DNA of 64,000 bases from Sphingobium sp. JS3065 (GTDB lineage Bacteria > Pseudomonadota > Alphaproteobacteria > Sphingomonadales > Sphingomonadaceae), in NCBI RefSeq assembly GCF_026427355.1, contig NZ_CP102664.1, positions 1,860,001 to 1,924,000 on the forward strand. Direction: 5' to 3'. A program made the position numbers and the translations under genes. The notes beneath the pieces were generated by a model. The model was not told the DNA's origin. It did not search any database and saw only the letters and a list, made by a program, of their open reading frames with translations. Shown here piece by piece: positions 1 through 8,865 of the stretch (positions within the stretch are counted from its first letter, which is position 1; the number at the start of each line of letters is the position of its first letter).

Positions 1-276
1 GTCCATTTCCACGTCCGCGCCCCCAGCGGCACCAGCGACGGCCCGGCCTGGATCGCGGCGGAGAGCCAGGCGATCAACGCCTTCGTCCACGACGCGGTGG
101 TCGCGGCGGGCGGCTCCATCTCCGCCGAACATGGCATCGGCCAGATGAAGCGCGCCGAACTGGGCCGCCTCGCCAGCCCGGCGCGTCTCCACGCCCTGCG
201 CGCCATCAAGGCCGCCTTCGACCCCCAGGGCATCATGAACCCGGACAAGCTGATCCCGCGCCCCGAAGAAGGCTGA
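1..276 (+). CDS. FAD-linked oxidase, C-terminal end (GlcD/D-lactate dehydrogenase type), partial
   Basis: The window opens inside this gene; the frame is open from base 1 to a TGA at 274-276, giving the last 91 residues. The reading shows VHFHV, then GGSISAEHGIG followed by MKRAEL, and a closing KAAFDPQGIMNPDKL. These are hallmarks of the C-terminal FAD-linked oxidase domain shared by glycolate oxidase GlcD, D-lactate dehydrogenase and D-2-hydroxyglutarate dehydrogenase. The family oxidises 2-hydroxy acids with FAD. Which substrate is used cannot be told from this tail. A strong intrinsic terminator follows at 363-392. Confidence 0.85.
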   Translation, partial: VHFHVRAPSGTSDGPAWIAAESQAINAFVHDAVVAAGGSISAEHGIGQMKRAELGRLASPARLHALRAIKAAFDPQGIMNPDKLIPRPEEG

Positions 277-362
277 CGACAGCCCCATATCGGACGCCGC
301 TCAGCGAAAGCGATTGCCTCCAGCGCCCAAGGGCTTTATTCCCTTCTGCCCAGTATCAGGCC

Positions 363-392
363 AGCGGCGCACAGGAAAATGCGCCGCTTTTT
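363..392 (+). terminator. Rho-independent terminator of the FAD-oxidase gene
   Basis: A 9-bp perfect stem (AGCGGCGCA at 363-371, TGCGCCGCT at 380-388) encloses an 8-base loop and runs into a T tract at 388-392. It lies between the oxidase stop and the sapC-like gene. It also argues against the in-frame ATG at 379, which falls inside the stem-loop, as the start of the next gene. Confidence 0.85.
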
Positions 393-414
393 GTTGGAAA
401 TGGACTTACACATC

Positions 415-1203
415 ATGGCAAGCGCGCCCGCGAACGGCCTTCCCGTCTTCTACAACGACCTTATCCCGCTCAGCAGCGTCGATCACGCCGCCTATCGCAG
501 CCGTTCGGTGGATTCGGCGCCCTTCCTCACCACGCAGCACGCCATTCCGCTGACCGTCGATGAATTCGTGGCCGCCCAGCGCTTCGTGCCGATCATCTTC
601 TCTTCCGGCGACGAGCCGGTTCCGCTGGCGCTGATGGGCCTGAACGAAGGCGTCAACACCTTCCTGGACGATGAAGGAAAATTGCGCGGTCCGGCCTATG
701 TCCCCGCCTATGTCCGCCGCTATCCCTGGATGCTGGCGAAGCTGCGGTCCGACAGCGACGAACTGTCGCTCTGCTTCGATCCGACCAGCGATGCCATCGG
801 CACGTTCGAGGAGGGCCAGCCGCTGTTCGAGGACGGCAAGCCCAGCGAACTGACCCAGGGCGTCCTCAAATTCTGCGAGGATTTCGAGCAGGCGGCCGCC
901 CGCACCGGCCAGTTCATGAAGGATCTGACCGATCTCGACCTGCTGATGGACGGCGAAGTCGCGATCCAGGTGCCCGGCAACGACCAGCCCTTCGTCTATC
1001 GCGGCTTCCGCATGGTGAATGAGGAAAAGCTGCGCGACATGCGGGGCGACCAATTGCGCAAGATCAGCCAGAACGGCATGCTGCCGCTGATCCATGCCCA
1101 CCTCTTCTCGCTCCAACTGATGCGCGAAGTGTTCGAGTCTCAGGTGGCGCAGGGCAAGGGGCCGATCGCCCTGCCGACAGAGGCCCAAGCTGCTGAAGCT
1201 TAA
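415..1203 (+). CDS. SapC family protein
   Basis: The 262-residue product starts MASAPANGLPVFYNDL and contains the blocks typical of the SapC family (PF07277): an early FYNDLIPLSS segment, FVPIIFSSGDEPVPLALMG, then PAYVRRYPWMLAKL and a C-terminal block with PFVYRGFRMVNEEKL. SapC was named for a Campylobacter S-layer-associated protein; in sphingomonads the family is common, and its role is not settled. No signal peptide or membrane span is evident. ATG 415 is preferred over in-frame ATG 379, which lies in the upstream terminator stem. The gene seems monocistronic. Confidence 0.85.
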   Translation: MASAPANGLPVFYNDLIPLSSVDHAAYRSRSVDSAPFLTTQHAIPLTVDEFVAAQRFVPIIFSSGDEPVPLALMGLNEGVNTFLDDEGKLRGPAYVPAYVRRYPWMLAKLRSDSDELSLCFDPTSDAIGTFEEGQPLFEDGKPSELTQGVLKFCEDFEQAAARTGQFMKDLTDLDLLMDGEVAIQVPGNDQPFVYRGFRMVNEEKLRDMRGDQLRKISQNGMLPLIHAHLFSLQLMREVFESQVAQGKGPIALPTEAQAAEA

Positions 1204-1235
1204 TGGAAATTAAGTATCCATGACGAATATTTAGG

Positions 1236-1404
1236 GAGAAAGGTTGCGTAAAGCCACTTGAAACTCTGCGCAACCTTCTCTATCTACCGAACATGCGATG
1301 CACCTGCCCCCCTTTCGGGTGTGTCGTATGGGCGCCTCCCCCTTTTGGAGGCGTCTCCTCCCTGAACCTTGGCCACCCCATGCGAATGCATGGGGTGGTT
1401 TTTT
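1236..1404 (+). ncRNA. Candidate small RNA with three stem-loops and an intrinsic terminator
   Basis: Between sapC and tRNA-Glu, four helices follow one another: a 12-bp stem with one bulged A (1236-1248 with 1269-1280); a 9-bp stem with G-U pairs (1296-1304 with 1318-1326) whose loop is C-rich; a 7-bp stem CGCCTCC/GGAGGCG (1333-1339 with 1347-1353); and the terminator at 1373-1404. A single-stranded TCTCCTCCC lies between the last two and is complementary to SD sequences. This resembles alphaproteobacterial trans-acting sRNAs with anti-SD motifs. It could instead be a long structured 3' UTR of sapC. Confidence 0.45.
1373..1404 (+). terminator. Strong Rho-independent terminator
   Basis: CCACCCCATGC (1373-1383) and GCATGGGGTGG (1388-1398) form a perfect 11-bp stem with a GAAT loop, followed by six T residues (1399-1404). 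It ends transcription of sapC or of the candidate sRNA before the tRNA promoter. Confidence 0.9.
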
Positions 1405-1434
1405 ATGGGTCGCAGGAAAGCGAGCGGGTTTCGC

Positions 1435-1463
1435 TTGACGACACCGGACGCCCCTCTTAAAGG
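1435..1463 (+). promoter_or_regulatory. Probable promoter of tRNA-Glu
   Basis: TTGACG at 1435-1440 is a good -35 box. A weak -10-like TTAAAG starts 16 bases later (1457-1462), about 33 bases ahead of the tRNA. The position between the terminator and the tRNA gene supports it; the -10 match is poor. Confidence 0.45.
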
Positions 1464-1494
1464 CGACCCCTGCCCGTCGCCCAGCGCGACCAGC

Positions 1495-1569
1495 GGCCCC
1501 TTCGTCTAGCGGTCAGGACGCGGCCCTCTCACGGCTGAAACACGGGTTCGATTCCCGTAGGGGTCACCA
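1495..1569 (+). tRNA. tRNA-Glu (anticodon CTC)
   Basis: A 75-base cloverleaf including an encoded CCA end. The acceptor arm pairs GGCCCCT with AGGGGTC; the anticodon arm CGGCC/GGCTG encloses loop CTCTCAC, so the anticodon is CTC (Glu); the T loop is TTCGATT. A truncated integrase gene begins 165 bases downstream, so its 3' end is a likely attachment site for an integrated element. Confidence 0.97.
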
Positions 1570-1733
1570 CCTTCCCTTCTCGAAAGGTGCCATTGCGTCC
1601 CGTAAATGGCTGTTTTCTGCGGATTTTCTGTGGTATGATCGTTCCACACGGAGCGACTGGATACCACCCTATACCAGCAATTCGATGGTAGTTCTGATGG
1701 TAGCCGTTCGCTCCCCTCGTGGGAGATACCATC

Positions 1734-1859
1734 ATGGCGTTGACCGCCGTTGCCATCAAGGCGGCCAAGGGCCGCGAGAAGCCCTATAAGCTCACAGACA
1801 GTGACGGCTTGTTCCTGTTCGTCACGCCCAAGGGTGCGCCCCGGCTCCGCTGGCGGGTC
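1734..1859 (+). pseudogene. P4-type integrase, N-terminal stump
   Basis: About 42 codons from ATG 1734 (SD GGGAG at 1721-1725) match the arm-binding DUF4102 domain of P4-like tyrosine integrases: MALTAVAIKAAKGREKPYKL, then TDSDGLFLFVTPKG and a start of the RWR strand. After about base 1855 the reading no longer resembles an integrase and stops at 1985; core-binding and catalytic domains (normally ~400 residues in total) are missing. Its place beside tRNA-Glu shows that an element once integrated here; the rest of its integrase was lost when the following DNA joined. Confidence 0.8.
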
Positions 1860-1954
1860 TTCCGGTCACTCTTTCGCCGCCCATCCCATTCCGGGGTGAG
1901 TGCAGTTTGGAGGAGTAGGAAAATGAACGCTGTTATCGGTCCCAACCCTACACA

Positions 1955-4156
1955 TCAAAACTTGAACCCAAATCCGATGCCGTAAGCCATTGGTTCCCCG
2001 GGCGATCCGAGATCAGCCGCGGCACCCTCGGAACCCTGAGTAAGATATTTGGTGTCCGTCAGGTTACGACCGAACACGCGGATTTTGTATCGATTGTCGT
2101 CAAACCCGTAAGAGATCTCTCCGCCAAGGATTCCATAACCCCGCTGGCGAATGCGGTTTGCAGGCTCCCAGAAGAACCCGTCGTTGTAGGTATAGCTAGC
2201 GCTCAGGCCGAGTTCGCCTGCCCCGATCGGAACCGTGTAATTGAAGTTGAGGCTAGCCGTCCAATCCGGCAGACGGATCATTTTCTTTCCGGACAGATCA
2301 CCCGCGCAGTTGAGATTGCCGCCAGTAGCGGGTCCGGTCGTCGTCGGAACAGGTGTACAAGTTGCGGGCTTGGGAACGCCGATCGGACCGTTGGGGAAGG
2401 ACTTGTAAGTCCCGTGAGACAGCGTCATGTTCGCGCCGAACTCAAGCCTTCCCAGCCCAACTTCAGGCAGAACTCGCAGTTCAGCTTCTCCACCGTAGCT
2501 CTCGGCCCGAGCAGCATTAAGGGTCTGGCTTCCCGTCGGCGTCACCTGAGCAAGCTGAATGTTCCGGTAATCATAGTAGAACGAGCTGACATTCAGCCGA
2601 ACCCTTCTGTCGAGAAATTCGGACTTGAAGCCAATTTCGAACGCATCAAGCCTCTCGGGTTCCAGCGCCCCGCGGGGCACACTTGGGCCGTCAAAACCGC
2701 CGCTCTTGAAACCGCGATTATATGACGCATAAGCCATGACGTTATCGCCCAGTTCATGATCGATGCCGATGCGCCACGACAGGGCCCCGTCGTTGCTCGA
2801 AAGACCGAGGGACGCATTCAGCAGTGTGCCGGGAGGACTCGCGTTGCCGGCAACGGCGAAACGCCTGCCGTCGTACACGGTCTCGTCGCGGGTATAGCGC
2901 AGGCCGGCCGTGATGTTGGTTCTGGGGTCAAGCTTGATGGTCGCCTGAGCAAACGCGGCATAAGACCGAGTTCTCTGGCGAGTGACGCGTCTTGCGTTGA
3001 CAGACGCGGAGGCAGAATTATCTATCTGGATATTATTGTACTTCGAAATATCCTGGAAGTAGAATAACCCGGCCGTCAGATCGAATGCGTCGCTCTTTCT
3101 CGTGATCAGAAGCTCTTGCTGGAAGCTGTACTGATCGGTATCGGAAAGAACGTCTCCGCCCCTTGCGGGCGATCCATCAATATCCCACCGATTTATATTG
3201 GACGCATGCTGCCATGCTGTCGTGCTCTGCAGAACCAGATTGTCCTGGATATCAAGATCGGTCCGGAGACTAACCCCCGCATGAGTGCCTTTACCGCCAG
3301 ACGGCGCCGCTCCCCGGTTGTCATAGATGCTGATGGCCCCTGTGTACCCGTCAGCCGACACGCTGCCGGGAATTGTTACCCGGGCCAGGCCGAGATCCCC
3401 GCCGATGTCGGTGTAAAAGCCGGTCAAGACGAACGACAGCGCTTCGCTCGCATCAACGCGCAACTTGCCGCGGACGCCGGTTTCCCGGCTGGAGTTGACA
3501 TCCTGGCCGGTGATCAGGTTCTTGCCCCAGCCCTGACCCTGGTGCTTGTTATAAAAAGCGATGTTCGCGGAAACATTGTCGCTTATCGCACCATTGATAT
3601 ATGCTTTTTGCGTATTGGTGCTGTAGTTTTCGAAAGTCGCTTCCGCTTTCAACTCGAACTTGTCGGACGGATCGCTGGTGATGACATTGATCAGGCCGCC
3701 AGTGGCATTGCGCCCGAATAGCGTGCCCTGCGGCCCTCGCAGCACTTCGATACGATCGACATTGCTAAAGCTGAAAAAGATGGCGCCGGTGTTGGGAATG
3801 TAGACGCTATCGACATATAACGCGACCGGATTTTCAATGCCCAGGGGCGACAGCGCCGAGCCCACACCTCGCATGAACGGCTTTATATTAAAGACATTCC
3901 GGCTTATGACCAACCCAGGCGCAACTTGCGGCAGGTCCGTCGTAGTCGTCACGCCGGAACGGACCAGAGCTTCCCCAGTGACTGCGGCAATCGAAATCGG
4001 AACCTTCTGAAGCGACTGGGCGATGCGCTGGGCCGTGACAATTATTTCATCCGGGCTGACGGCGTCTGGCGCTGATTTCTTCGACTGGGCAAGTGCTGGT
4101 ATGGCATAAAGACCAATAGGGATTACCACGCACGCACTAAAAATCTTGCTTTTCAT
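1955..4156 (-). CDS. TonB-dependent outer-membrane receptor (first of three)
   Basis: The 733-residue product has a signal peptide (MKSKIFSACVV... ending ALAQ), a TonB-box-like SPDEIIVTAQR, a plug domain with VPISIAAVTGEAL and GPQGTLFGRNATGGLINV, and a 22-strand-type beta-barrel ending GIGFGFKF with the usual terminal Phe. It should take up a substrate across the outer membrane using TonB energy. ATG 4156 is preferred because a GAGGGGG SD precedes it and the signal peptide begins there; the frame stays open 15 codons further up. Family features match catabolism-linked sphingomonad receptors rather than classical siderophore receptors, but the ligand is unknown. Confidence 0.93.
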   Translation of the reverse strand: MKSKIFSACVVIPIGLYAIPALAQSKKSAPDAVSPDEIIVTAQRIAQSLQKVPISIAAVTGEALVRSGVTTTTDLPQVAPGLVISRNVFNIKPFMRGVGSALSPLGIENPVALYVDSVYIPNTGAIFFSFSNVDRIEVLRGPQGTLFGRNATGGLINVITSDPSDKFELKAEATFENYSTNTQKAYINGAISDNVSANIAFYNKHQGQGWGKNLITGQDVNSSRETGVRGKLRVDASEALSFVLTGFYTDIGGDLGLARVTIPGSVSADGYTGAISIYDNRGAAPSGGKGTHAGVSLRTDLDIQDNLVLQSTTAWQHASNINRWDIDGSPARGGDVLSDTDQYSFQQELLITRKSDAFDLTAGLFYFQDISKYNNIQIDNSASASVNARRVTRQRTRSYAAFAQATIKLDPRTNITAGLRYTRDETVYDGRRFAVAGNASPPGTLLNASLGLSSNDGALSWRIGIDHELGDNVMAYASYNRGFKSGGFDGPSVPRGALEPERLDAFEIGFKSEFLDRRVRLNVSSFYYDYRNIQLAQVTPTGSQTLNAARAESYGGEAELRVLPEVGLGRLEFGANMTLSHGTYKSFPNGPIGVPKPATCTPVPTTTGPATGGNLNCAGDLSGKKMIRLPDWTASLNFNYTVPIGAGELGLSASYTYNDGFFWEPANRIRQRGYGILGGEISYGFDDNRYKIRVFGRNLTDTKYLTQGSEGAAADLGSPGEPMAYGIGFGFKF

Positions 4157-4423
4157 GCATAACCCCCTCGTTTGATAGTATAGTTTTCTGATTCTATGCA
4201 AAAACTATATGCCTGTTTCCATCCATTCACAATTTCGCCGGTCGGGATATTACAACTGTACTGATGCATGTAGCTTGCTTGGGCTCGATCCACTTTCGGC
4301 GCGGTAGCGCGGACCCCAAGAATGACACTCTGCATGCGGAACGCCGGGCATATTCGTGCCGCGCGAACCGGTGAGGCCGCGCCCTGATCGGTGCAGCAGT
4401 TCATGCCCAGCCAGGCAGGATTT

Positions 4424-5110
4424 TCAGGCTGGCGCGAGATTATCGACGGCGGCTCTCCACCTGCTCACACCGGGGTATTTGGGCAGGAGTGCCTTCACCT
4501 CACTGGCATATGCAAGCGCCCCGAGCTGGGCGGCAACGGCGATATCGGCGATGGTGATCTGAGAGCCAACAAGCCAGCCGCCCCCGTGGACGAGACGTTC
4601 AATCGCGGTCAAATGCCGCACCACGTCTTCGACAACCTCTTCCTGGCTCTTGCGGCCGATCCCCTGATACCCTGTCCGAGTCCGCGTCTTTTCCAGCAAG
4701 AGGGCGCGAACCTGCTCGGTTGGCATTCCGGGCATCGTCGCCAGAAATTCAGGGAGGGCATGATCGACGTTCTGCTCCCAGGACAGCCGCATCGTTACTT
4801 CATAGAAAAACAGGCTCTCATCCGCCCAATCTTCAAATATGTGAACCGCGCTGGCGAGCTTGGGATCTTCGGGGATCAAGGCAGGGGCGGGAAACTTCTC
4901 TTCCAGGTAATGGGCGATGCGCGTTGAATCCCAGACCGCCGTATCGCCATCCAATATGGCGGGCACTTTACCGCGAGGGCTTATGTGGGGAATTTGGTCA
5001 ATCTCATTGCGAGTGACTTCTTGAATCTCGAAAGGGATCGATTTGAAATTCAGAATTCGCCGCACCTTCTCGCAAAACGGCGATGTCGTAAATTGGTACA
5101 ATCTTATCAT
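4424..5110 (-). CDS. Glutathione S-transferase family protein
   Basis: A 228-residue protein with an N-terminal thioredoxin fold (residues 1-80): TTSPFCEKVRRIL holds the candidate Ser10/Cys13 active-site residues, GKVPAILDGD the cis-Pro loop and the following WDSTRIAHYLEE the glutathione-binding Ser turn. The rest is the all-helical GST C-terminal domain, with ITIADIAVAAQLGAL near the end. GSTs conjugate or reduce electrophilic substrates in the cytoplasm. It sits alone between a TonB receptor and the nitronate monooxygenase gene, all on the minus strand, and may detoxify an intermediate of the catabolic block (inference). Confidence 0.88.
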   Translation of the reverse strand: MIRLYQFTTSPFCEKVRRILNFKSIPFEIQEVTRNEIDQIPHISPRGKVPAILDGDTAVWDSTRIAHYLEEKFPAPALIPEDPKLASAVHIFEDWADESLFFYEVTMRLSWEQNVDHALPEFLATMPGMPTEQVRALLLEKTRTRTGYQGIGRKSQEEVVEDVVRHLTAIERLVHGGGWLVGSQITIADIAVAAQLGALAYASEVKALLPKYPGVSRWRAAVDNLAPA

Positions 5111-5241
5111 TTTTTGTACTCCAAGTACAAATCGGCCCCTTGGACCTTCATCGCCACGCCCCCGGAAGCATCCGCAACATTACGCCGCGTCCGCCTCCGT
5201 CTTGAAGCGCACTCCCTTGCGACGGCTCGGCAACGCCTGGC

Positions 5242-6255
5242 TCAGTTGCCTGAGAATACGACCTCGCCCGCATCCACCCGGACCTCGGCCAGGCGATTAA
5301 GCCGGTCGGCAATCAACTCCTTTGCCTCGCTCATGATGCGGTCGATCAACTCGGCTACCGACGGTACATCGTTGATCAACCCGGCAACCATGCCGCAAGA
5401 CCATGCGCCGGCGGCAACATCGCCCTGCTTCATCACGCGCGGATAAATTCCGGCGACCTCGGGAGCGACATCGGCGAAGGTAATGTCTGCGCCCAAATTC
5501 CGTTCCTTCTCGAGAAGCCTTTGAACGGCGGCGTTGTTCAGCACTCGCTCGGTGTTTCGCAAGGGCCGAAGCACCAGTCGCGTGTCGAGTTCCGAAGCTT
5601 CGACCAATGTCTGCTTCACGTTGTCGTGGACAGGTGCCTCTTTCGTGGCGATGAACCGCGTCCCCATATTGATGCCGTCGGCGCCTAGCGCCAGCGCCGC
5701 GACGAGCGAACGCGCGTCGGCCATGCCTCCCGAAGCAATGAAGGGGATGGACAGTTCCTCCGCAGCACGCGGGAGCAGGATGAAGTTCGGAATGTCGTCT
5801 TCGCCGGGATGCCCGCCGCATTCGAACCCATCGACACTCACTGCGTCACAGCCGATCGCCTGCGCTTTGAGCGCGTGCCGAACGGACGTGCACTTGTGGA
5901 TGACCTTGACGCCCGCATCCTTCAGGAGCGGCATCCAATCCTGCGGATTGTTACCAGCCGTTTCGACTATCCTGATTCCCTCTTCAATGATGGCCTTCAC
6001 GAAGCCCGGATAGTCCGGCGGGTTGACGGATGGCAAGAACGTCAGATTCACGCCGAACGGCTTGTCGGTCATGCCCTTGCAACGAACGATTTCTTCGCGA
6101 AGCCCCGCCGGGGACCCGAGAGTGAGGGCCGTGATCATGCCAAGGCCGCCTGCGTTGGAAACGGCTGCGGCAAGGCCGGCCAGGCCTACGTGGTGCATGC
6201 CGCCCTGGACGATCGGATGTTGTATTCCGAACAGTTCGGTAATGCGTGTCTTCAT
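5242..6255 (-). CDS. Nitronate monooxygenase / 2-nitropropane dioxygenase family FMN enzyme
   Basis: The 337-residue TIM-barrel protein begins MKTRITELFGIQHPIVQGGM, and carries FECGGHPGEDDIPN and the FMN-phosphate site ASGGMADARSL followed by GADGINMGTRFI. These are family signatures (PF03060). Members oxidise nitronates such as propionate-3-nitronate, or act as related FMN oxidases; many in catabolic clusters have unknown substrates. Start 6255 is chosen because homology to the family starts exactly at MKTRI; the 46 open codons upstream look like noise. Confidence 0.87.
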   Translation of the reverse strand: MKTRITELFGIQHPIVQGGMHHVGLAGLAAAVSNAGGLGMITALTLGSPAGLREEIVRCKGMTDKPFGVNLTFLPSVNPPDYPGFVKAIIEEGIRIVETAGNNPQDWMPLLKDAGVKVIHKCTSVRHALKAQAIGCDAVSVDGFECGGHPGEDDIPNFILLPRAAEELSIPFIASGGMADARSLVAALALGADGINMGTRFIATKEAPVHDNVKQTLVEASELDTRLVLRPLRNTERVLNNAAVQRLLEKERNLGADITFADVAPEVAGIYPRVMKQGDVAAGAWSCGMVAGLINDVPSVAELIDRIMSEAKELIADRLNRLAEVRVDAGEVVFSGN

Positions 6256-6578
6256 TGAACGTGTCCATGTGCAGCTGTGCGGTCGGCAGCACTCTCGGTC
6301 AGCTGGGCCGCGACGTTGGTCGAAAGGGCCACCGTCCGCCTCATTTGCGACGATCCCCTGCTTGAGCTTTAGCCCCGCACCGGCAGGTCGCAAATACGCA
6401 AAACGAGGATGGTGAAATCTACTTCATCTGTAATGTGCAACTGGCAATCGCGCTTCGGATTCGCCAGACTCACTTCGCCCGCGATACGCGATCGGTCATT
6501 CCGACCGATCGCGTTTATCAGCGGGTTGGCGGACCCGACGACCCTGCTGGCGCCGGAACCCGAAGAACCTGATGGTAA
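6256..6578. other. Intergenic stretch, no gene seen
   Basis: About 320 bases between the nitronate monooxygenase and enoyl-CoA hydratase genes. All open frames here are continuations or shadows of neighbours. A GATCGG/CCGATC inverted repeat around 6489-6510 (ATCGGTCATTCCGACCGAT) might be a weak terminator or operator; nothing else was recognised. Confidence 0.4.
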
Positions 6579-7421
6579 TCAGATATCCTGGAATACCGGG
6601 GGGCGGCGTTCCTGGAAGTGGGCCACACCTTCCTTGAAATCGTCGTGCGTCACGCAGAGCCGGACCTCGCGAAGTGCCGTAGCGATCGCCTCGTCCAGAT
6701 TCTGGAACTGCGCTTTCCAGAACTGGGCCTTGATCACCGCCATCGAGCGCGGAGAGACGTTTTCAGCCAGGTCGCGAGCATAGTCCTGCACTTCCTGACG
6801 AAACGTTGCCGCAGGTATGACACGGCTGACAAGTTGCAACCGCCGAGCCTCTTCCGCTGAAATTTTTCGCGAGGACAGCGACATTTCCAGTGCGGCCGGA
6901 AATCCGACATATTTCGGAAGTATCCAGCTGACCCCGTGCTCGGCCACAAGGCCGCGACGGGCAAATCCGGTCAGGAACATCGCGCTATCCGATGCCAGGC
7001 GCACATCGGCGTACAGGGTGAGAACCATCCCGATTCCCACTGCCGGGCCGTTAACGGCGGCGATGACCGGCTTTTTCACGCGCAGGAAATATCCGAATTG
7101 CTGGGCGTTCTGGAGGTGTTCGTCAATCGATGGACCAAAGTCCGAGCGAAGCCGGCTTTCAAAAATCTCACTGTCACCGAACTCGTTTGATAAGGGCACC
7201 TTGTTGGCAAGGTTTTGCATATCTGCCCCTGCACAGAACCCGCGACCGGCGCCCGTCAGCACAATCGCCCTGACGCGCGCGTCGCTGGAAGCCATCGACA
7301 CAACGTCGCGCAGTTCGGCATTCATCTCTGACGTGAGCGCATTGAGTCGGTCGGGCCTGTTAAGCGTAATCCACGCCACGCGATCCTCGATCTCGTACAT
7401 GATGGTGTTTCGTTGTTCCAT
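6579..7421 (-). CDS. Enoyl-CoA hydratase/isomerase family protein
   Basis: A 280-residue crotonase-fold protein. Early WITLNRPDRLNALTSEM, the oxyanion-hole loop GAGRGFCAGADM and NGPAVGIGM are family hallmarks, and RRGLVAEHGVSWILP supplies an acid residue (Glu) at the position of one catalytic glutamate. It should hydrate or isomerise an unsaturated acyl-CoA. ATG 7421 is preferred to ATG 7433 because GGAG lies 8 bases before it. With the acyl-CoA dehydrogenases and thiolase nearby it makes up a beta-oxidation-like set. Confidence 0.9.
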   Translation of the reverse strand: MEQRNTIMYEIEDRVAWITLNRPDRLNALTSEMNAELRDVVSMASSDARVRAIVLTGAGRGFCAGADMQNLANKVPLSNEFGDSEIFESRLRSDFGPSIDEHLQNAQQFGYFLRVKKPVIAAVNGPAVGIGMVLTLYADVRLASDSAMFLTGFARRGLVAEHGVSWILPKYVGFPAALEMSLSSRKISAEEARRLQLVSRVIPAATFRQEVQDYARDLAENVSPRSMAVIKAQFWKAQFQNLDEAIATALREVRLCVTHDDFKEGVAHFQERRPPVFQDI

Positions 7422-7578
7422 CGAACGCTCCATGATTATGGAATATATTTAACTTACCGAATGGTATTTCTTCGGCTTTATTCTGGCCTGGTCGCCAAGC
7501 CCGGCTGCTGTTTTTTTCCTCATCCTGGTGGACGCAGCTGTCGGGCAGAGCCGCGCCGCGACGAACCTTGCCCCGCCG

Positions 7579-8790
7579 TCAGTTGGAACCCCGGATCGTG
7601 GGTTTCCCGAGGAGGGTATCGGCTATGATCCGCTGCTGTATCTCGGAGGTGCCTTCAAAGATTTTCGTGAGGCGTGCGTCTCGCCAATGGCGTTCGACCG
7701 CATGAAGCGTCGTGTAACCCGACCCGCCATGAATCTGCAGAGCCTCGCTCGTGACACGCTCGGCCATCTCCGCCGCAAAATATTTGACCATCGAGGTGTG
7801 CACCCTCTCTGCTCTCCCCGCGTCGATTTCCGTGCAGACATGGTGCAAGAGCTGGCGGGCGGCCTCGATCTCGGTGGCCATGGTGGCGATCTTGAAGCGA
7901 ATCGCCTGGAAGTCCGAGATCGGCTGGCCGAACTGTATACGGTCCTTGGCATAAGCGATCGCGTCCTCAAGCGCGCCTCTTGCCAGGCCGATCGAGCGCG
8001 CGGCGGTGTGCGCTCTGGCCAGGCTGAGGGAGTGGGCGGCAGCGTTGACACCCCCTCCCTTGTATCCGAGCGGCGCTTCGTCGATCGACTGGATGGGAAC
8101 GCGAACATCGTCAAAACGAAGCTCCCAGGTCTTCCAGCCAAAATATCCAATCTTGGGAATGGGGTTGCCCGTCACGCCCTCAGGGAGTTGTCCGGCCGGC
8201 TTCTCCACCGGAATGATCGCCGTTCCGGCCCTGCCTGGCTGCGCCTCCTCACCCTCTACGCGGCAAAGAACACGAATGAAGTTGGCGCCATCGGCAAAAG
8301 TGCACCAGTATTTGTTCCCGCTGATAACCCAATGATCGCCGTCCTTGCGTGCCCGGCAGCTTATGCCTGACAGATCCGAACCGGTCCCGGGCTCGGACAG
8401 GGCGCTTGCGCCCAGATATCGACCCCGCGCCATCAGGCGAATTTTCTCCTTCCTTTCTTCACCGGACCCGGGGACAGTCAGGTATCCGGCATTGCCGCGC
8501 GCGATGATGCTGGAAGCGCTCATCCAACCGCGAGCGAGCTCCTCCGCAACCAGGCAGAATTCGAAAGCTCCCAGTCCCAGACCGCCAAGCTCTTCCGGGA
8601 TGAGGATACCGAAGAAACCCAGGTCACCCATCTTCTCGATAAGTTCACGGGGCATGTCACCGCGCACGGGATCCAGCCTGTTTGCTAATGGCAACAGTTC
8701 CTTGCGCACAAAATCGCGAGCCATATCCCGCATCTGGATACGCTCTTCTGTCATGTAGCCAATGGACGGCGCTTCGTTCACATCAACCAC
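7579..8790 (-). CDS. Acyl-CoA dehydrogenase (first)
   Basis: The 403-residue product has the three-part acyl-CoA dehydrogenase fold: helical N-terminus to FGILIPEELGGLG, middle beta domain with ALSEPGTGSDLSG for FAD binding, and a helical C-terminus with RIQFGQPISDFQ, QIHGGSGYT and IFEGTSEIQQ, whose Glu is the usual catalytic base. It oxidises an acyl-CoA to the 2-enoyl-CoA and passes electrons to ETF. Length is typical. It lies on the same strand as the hydratase, 157 bases upstream, and the MFS gene 75 bases upstream of it. Confidence 0.93.
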   Translation of the reverse strand: MVDVNEAPSIGYMTEERIQMRDMARDFVRKELLPLANRLDPVRGDMPRELIEKMGDLGFFGILIPEELGGLGLGAFEFCLVAEELARGWMSASSIIARGNAGYLTVPGSGEERKEKIRLMARGRYLGASALSEPGTGSDLSGISCRARKDGDHWVISGNKYWCTFADGANFIRVLCRVEGEEAQPGRAGTAIIPVEKPAGQLPEGVTGNPIPKIGYFGWKTWELRFDDVRVPIQSIDEAPLGYKGGGVNAAAHSLSLARAHTAARSIGLARGALEDAIAYAKDRIQFGQPISDFQAIRFKIATMATEIEAARQLLHHVCTEIDAGRAERVHTSMVKYFAAEMAERVTSEALQIHGGSGYTTLHAVERHWRDARLTKIFEGTSEIQQRIIADTLLGKPTIRGSN

Positions 8791-8865
8791 GACATTATCC
8801 CATCCCTTTCCTGTTTGATTTTGATTGTTTTTACGTCAATATGGCGAGGCGAGGAGCCGACCTGT

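Noticed and set aside
406..1188. Long minus-strand frame opposite the sapC-like gene
   Set aside because: It is the GC-rich shadow of sapC, with an Ala/Arg/His-heavy product lacking any family motif.
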